Made by a program: the position numbers and the translations under genes
The notes under the pieces: generated by a model
What the model was told of the DNA's origin: nothing
Database searches by the model: none
The model's input: only the letters and a program-made list of their open reading frames with translations
Assembly (NCBI GenBank): GCA_031288635.1
Contig: JAITQZ010000125.1
Location: forward strand, 1 to 5,178
Source of the DNA: Candidatus Peribacteria bacterium
GTDB lineage: Bacteria > Patescibacteria > JAEDAM01 > Absconditabacterales > Absconditicoccaceae
Reading direction: 5' to 3'
DNA length: 5,178 bases
Shown: piece after piece, positions 4,697 to 5,178 of the stretch
Position numbering within the stretch: position 1 is the stretch's first letter
Layout of the letters: the number at the start of each line of letters is the position of its first letter

Positions 4697-5092
4697 TCAT
4701 TTCTTCAATTTTTTTGTCACCTTTGAATTTTTCTTTTTCTCCAGAGCCTCAGACCGTTGCCTCTGAATCTTTTGAAGCAAAATCTGAATTTCTATGCCCT
4801 CATCAGGAATATGCTTTCCAACCCAGACTTCTAAATCCTCGTGTTCTTCATTACTCATTTTCTTCAAAACACTTTCCGATTTTGCTTTTTCCATTATTGC
4901 TTTCTGTAGAACTTTCAATTCCCATAGTCGTTCCTTAATACTAACTGCATACATTCGCTTTGTAGTAGCAGTCAACTCATCTGCTGATTCCAATGCATTT
5001 GCTTCTGCTTGAACATCTGTTAATTCAGTTTCTAGAGAAGTATATTCTCCTACTAAACCAGGGATTGCTAATATAGATATTATTACTTGAAA
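4697..5092 (-). CDS. Partial helical protein of unknown function (about 130 codons, neither end resolved)
   Basis: The frame is open from 5092 after an in-frame TAA (5093-5095). It reads like a helical, coiled-coil-prone protein: EYTSLETELTDVQAEANALE, then a charged middle with WVGKHIPDEGIEI, then a lysine-rich tail KKKNSKVTKKLKK. I do not recognise the family. There is no ATG or GTG; the first usual start is TTG at 4993, yet the sequence looks coding well upstream of it. The first 11 codons lie in the 118-bp inverted repeat, so a 5' truncation at that repeat is likely. The frame reaches TGA at 4697-4699, which is Gly in this code; past it the translation is Cys/Phe-rich and implausible. Skipping one base of the A7 run (4711-4717) would instead give a TAA at 4690-4692, at the terminator. 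A frameshift, sequencing error or decay is therefore possible. Confidence 0.55.
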   Translation of the reverse strand, partial: FQVIISILAIPGLVGEYTSLETELTDVQAEANALESADELTATTKRMYAVSIKERLWELKVLQKAIMEKAKSESVLKKMSNEEHEDLEVWVGKHIPDEGIEIQILLQKIQRQRSEALEKKKNSKVTKKLKK

Positions 5093-5178
5093 TTAAGATA
5101 AAAAAATGTAGAAATAAGTATTTATTTCTATATCATAATCAAATGGAATGTAAAAAATGTTGATGAGTCGCTTTTCAC
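5061..5178 (-). repeat. Right copy of the 118-bp perfect inverted repeat
   Basis: This is the reverse complement of bases 2-119. On the minus strand its inner 32 bases (5061-5092) form an open frame that runs straight into the partial helical gene at 4697-5092. At the left copy the same frame meets TAA immediately after the repeat ends. The copies therefore differ in what they join: coding sequence here, a cassette terminator on the left. That asymmetry suggests a rearrangement breakpoint or an insertion next to a pre-existing repeat. Confidence 0.93.

Noticed and set aside
4296..4700. DUF6922-like gene starting at ATG 4700 or TTG 4652
   Set aside because: The longer versions cross an intrinsic terminator and an AT-rich promoter region, and they add a Phe/Cys-rich leader. 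The ATG at 4601 gives the expected family length.
2196..5012. Plus-strand open frames at about 2196-2387, 3006-3266, 3878-4090, 4136-4405, 4545-4766, 4621-4938 and 4794-5012
   Set aside because: They lie opposite well-supported minus-strand genes, their translations are rich in Phe, Ser and Cys without recognisable motifs, and none has a convincing ribosome binding site or promoter.
5158..5178. Outward-facing start of another gene (ATGTTGATGAGTCGC), mirrored at 1-23
   Set aside because: A GGA-containing upstream stretch precedes an ATG, but only seven codons remain before the window ends, too few to support a gene.
2..5178. Complete linear virus or plasmid with terminal inverted repeats
   Set aside because: No capsid, packaging, polymerase, terminal-protein or replication gene is present in 5.2 kb, so the inverted repeats alone do not justify the call.

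Overview
This AT-rich window most likely comes from a Candidate Phyla Radiation bacterium of the Absconditabacteria (SR1) / Gracilibacteria (BD1-5, GN02) group, where UGA is read as glycine (NCBI genetic code 25). The evidence is internal. Three minus-strand genes are cut into pieces by 15 in-frame TGA codons under the standard code, but each becomes one full-length, family-typical protein when TGA is read as Gly. Several of the TGAs fall on invariant glycines: the Walker A glycine of one ATPase, the GG of the GGLPE motif of another, and the G before the R of the AbiEii C-terminal signature. The window cannot separate SR1 from BD1-5.

Every supported gene is on the minus strand. In transcription order, from right to left, they are: a partial helical protein of unknown function (about 4697-5092); a small DUF6922-like protein (4296-4601) overlapping an AbiEii/AbiGii-family nucleotidyltransferase (3698-4339), probably a toxin-antitoxin or abortive-infection pair; a 56-aa two-helix membrane protein (3383-3553); an ATPase fused to a DUF234-type PD-(D/E)xK domain (1860-3248); a second, 55-aa membrane protein (1559-1726); and an AAA_14/DUF4143 ATPase (192-1421).

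The layout is modular. A roughly 70-bp repeat (A 121-189, B 1802-1871, C 3626-3696) sits at the stop codon of each of the three large genes and forms a bulged hairpin with a U-tract, which looks like a shared terminator. Copies B and C are the leading parts of a direct duplication of about 360 bp. That duplication carries the terminator, a promoter, the small membrane-protein gene and a second terminator. Unrelated cargo genes are thus flanked by the same module, as in a cassette array, but no integrase, transposase or canonical attC is present.

The window is bounded by a perfect 118-bp inverted repeat (2-119 and 5061-5178). It could be a real terminal or invertible repeat of a 5.2-kb element, or the place where an assembly broke at a genomic repeat. 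The left copy abuts cassette repeat A and the right copy runs in frame into the partial gene. Other structure includes five 16-bp-phased copies of a TTATAGTATAA-like motif before the DUF234 ATPase, an 18-bp perfect palindrome before the DUF4143 ATPase, and an inverted repeat over the promoter of the AbiEii pair. No tRNA, rRNA, CRISPR array or replication gene was seen.
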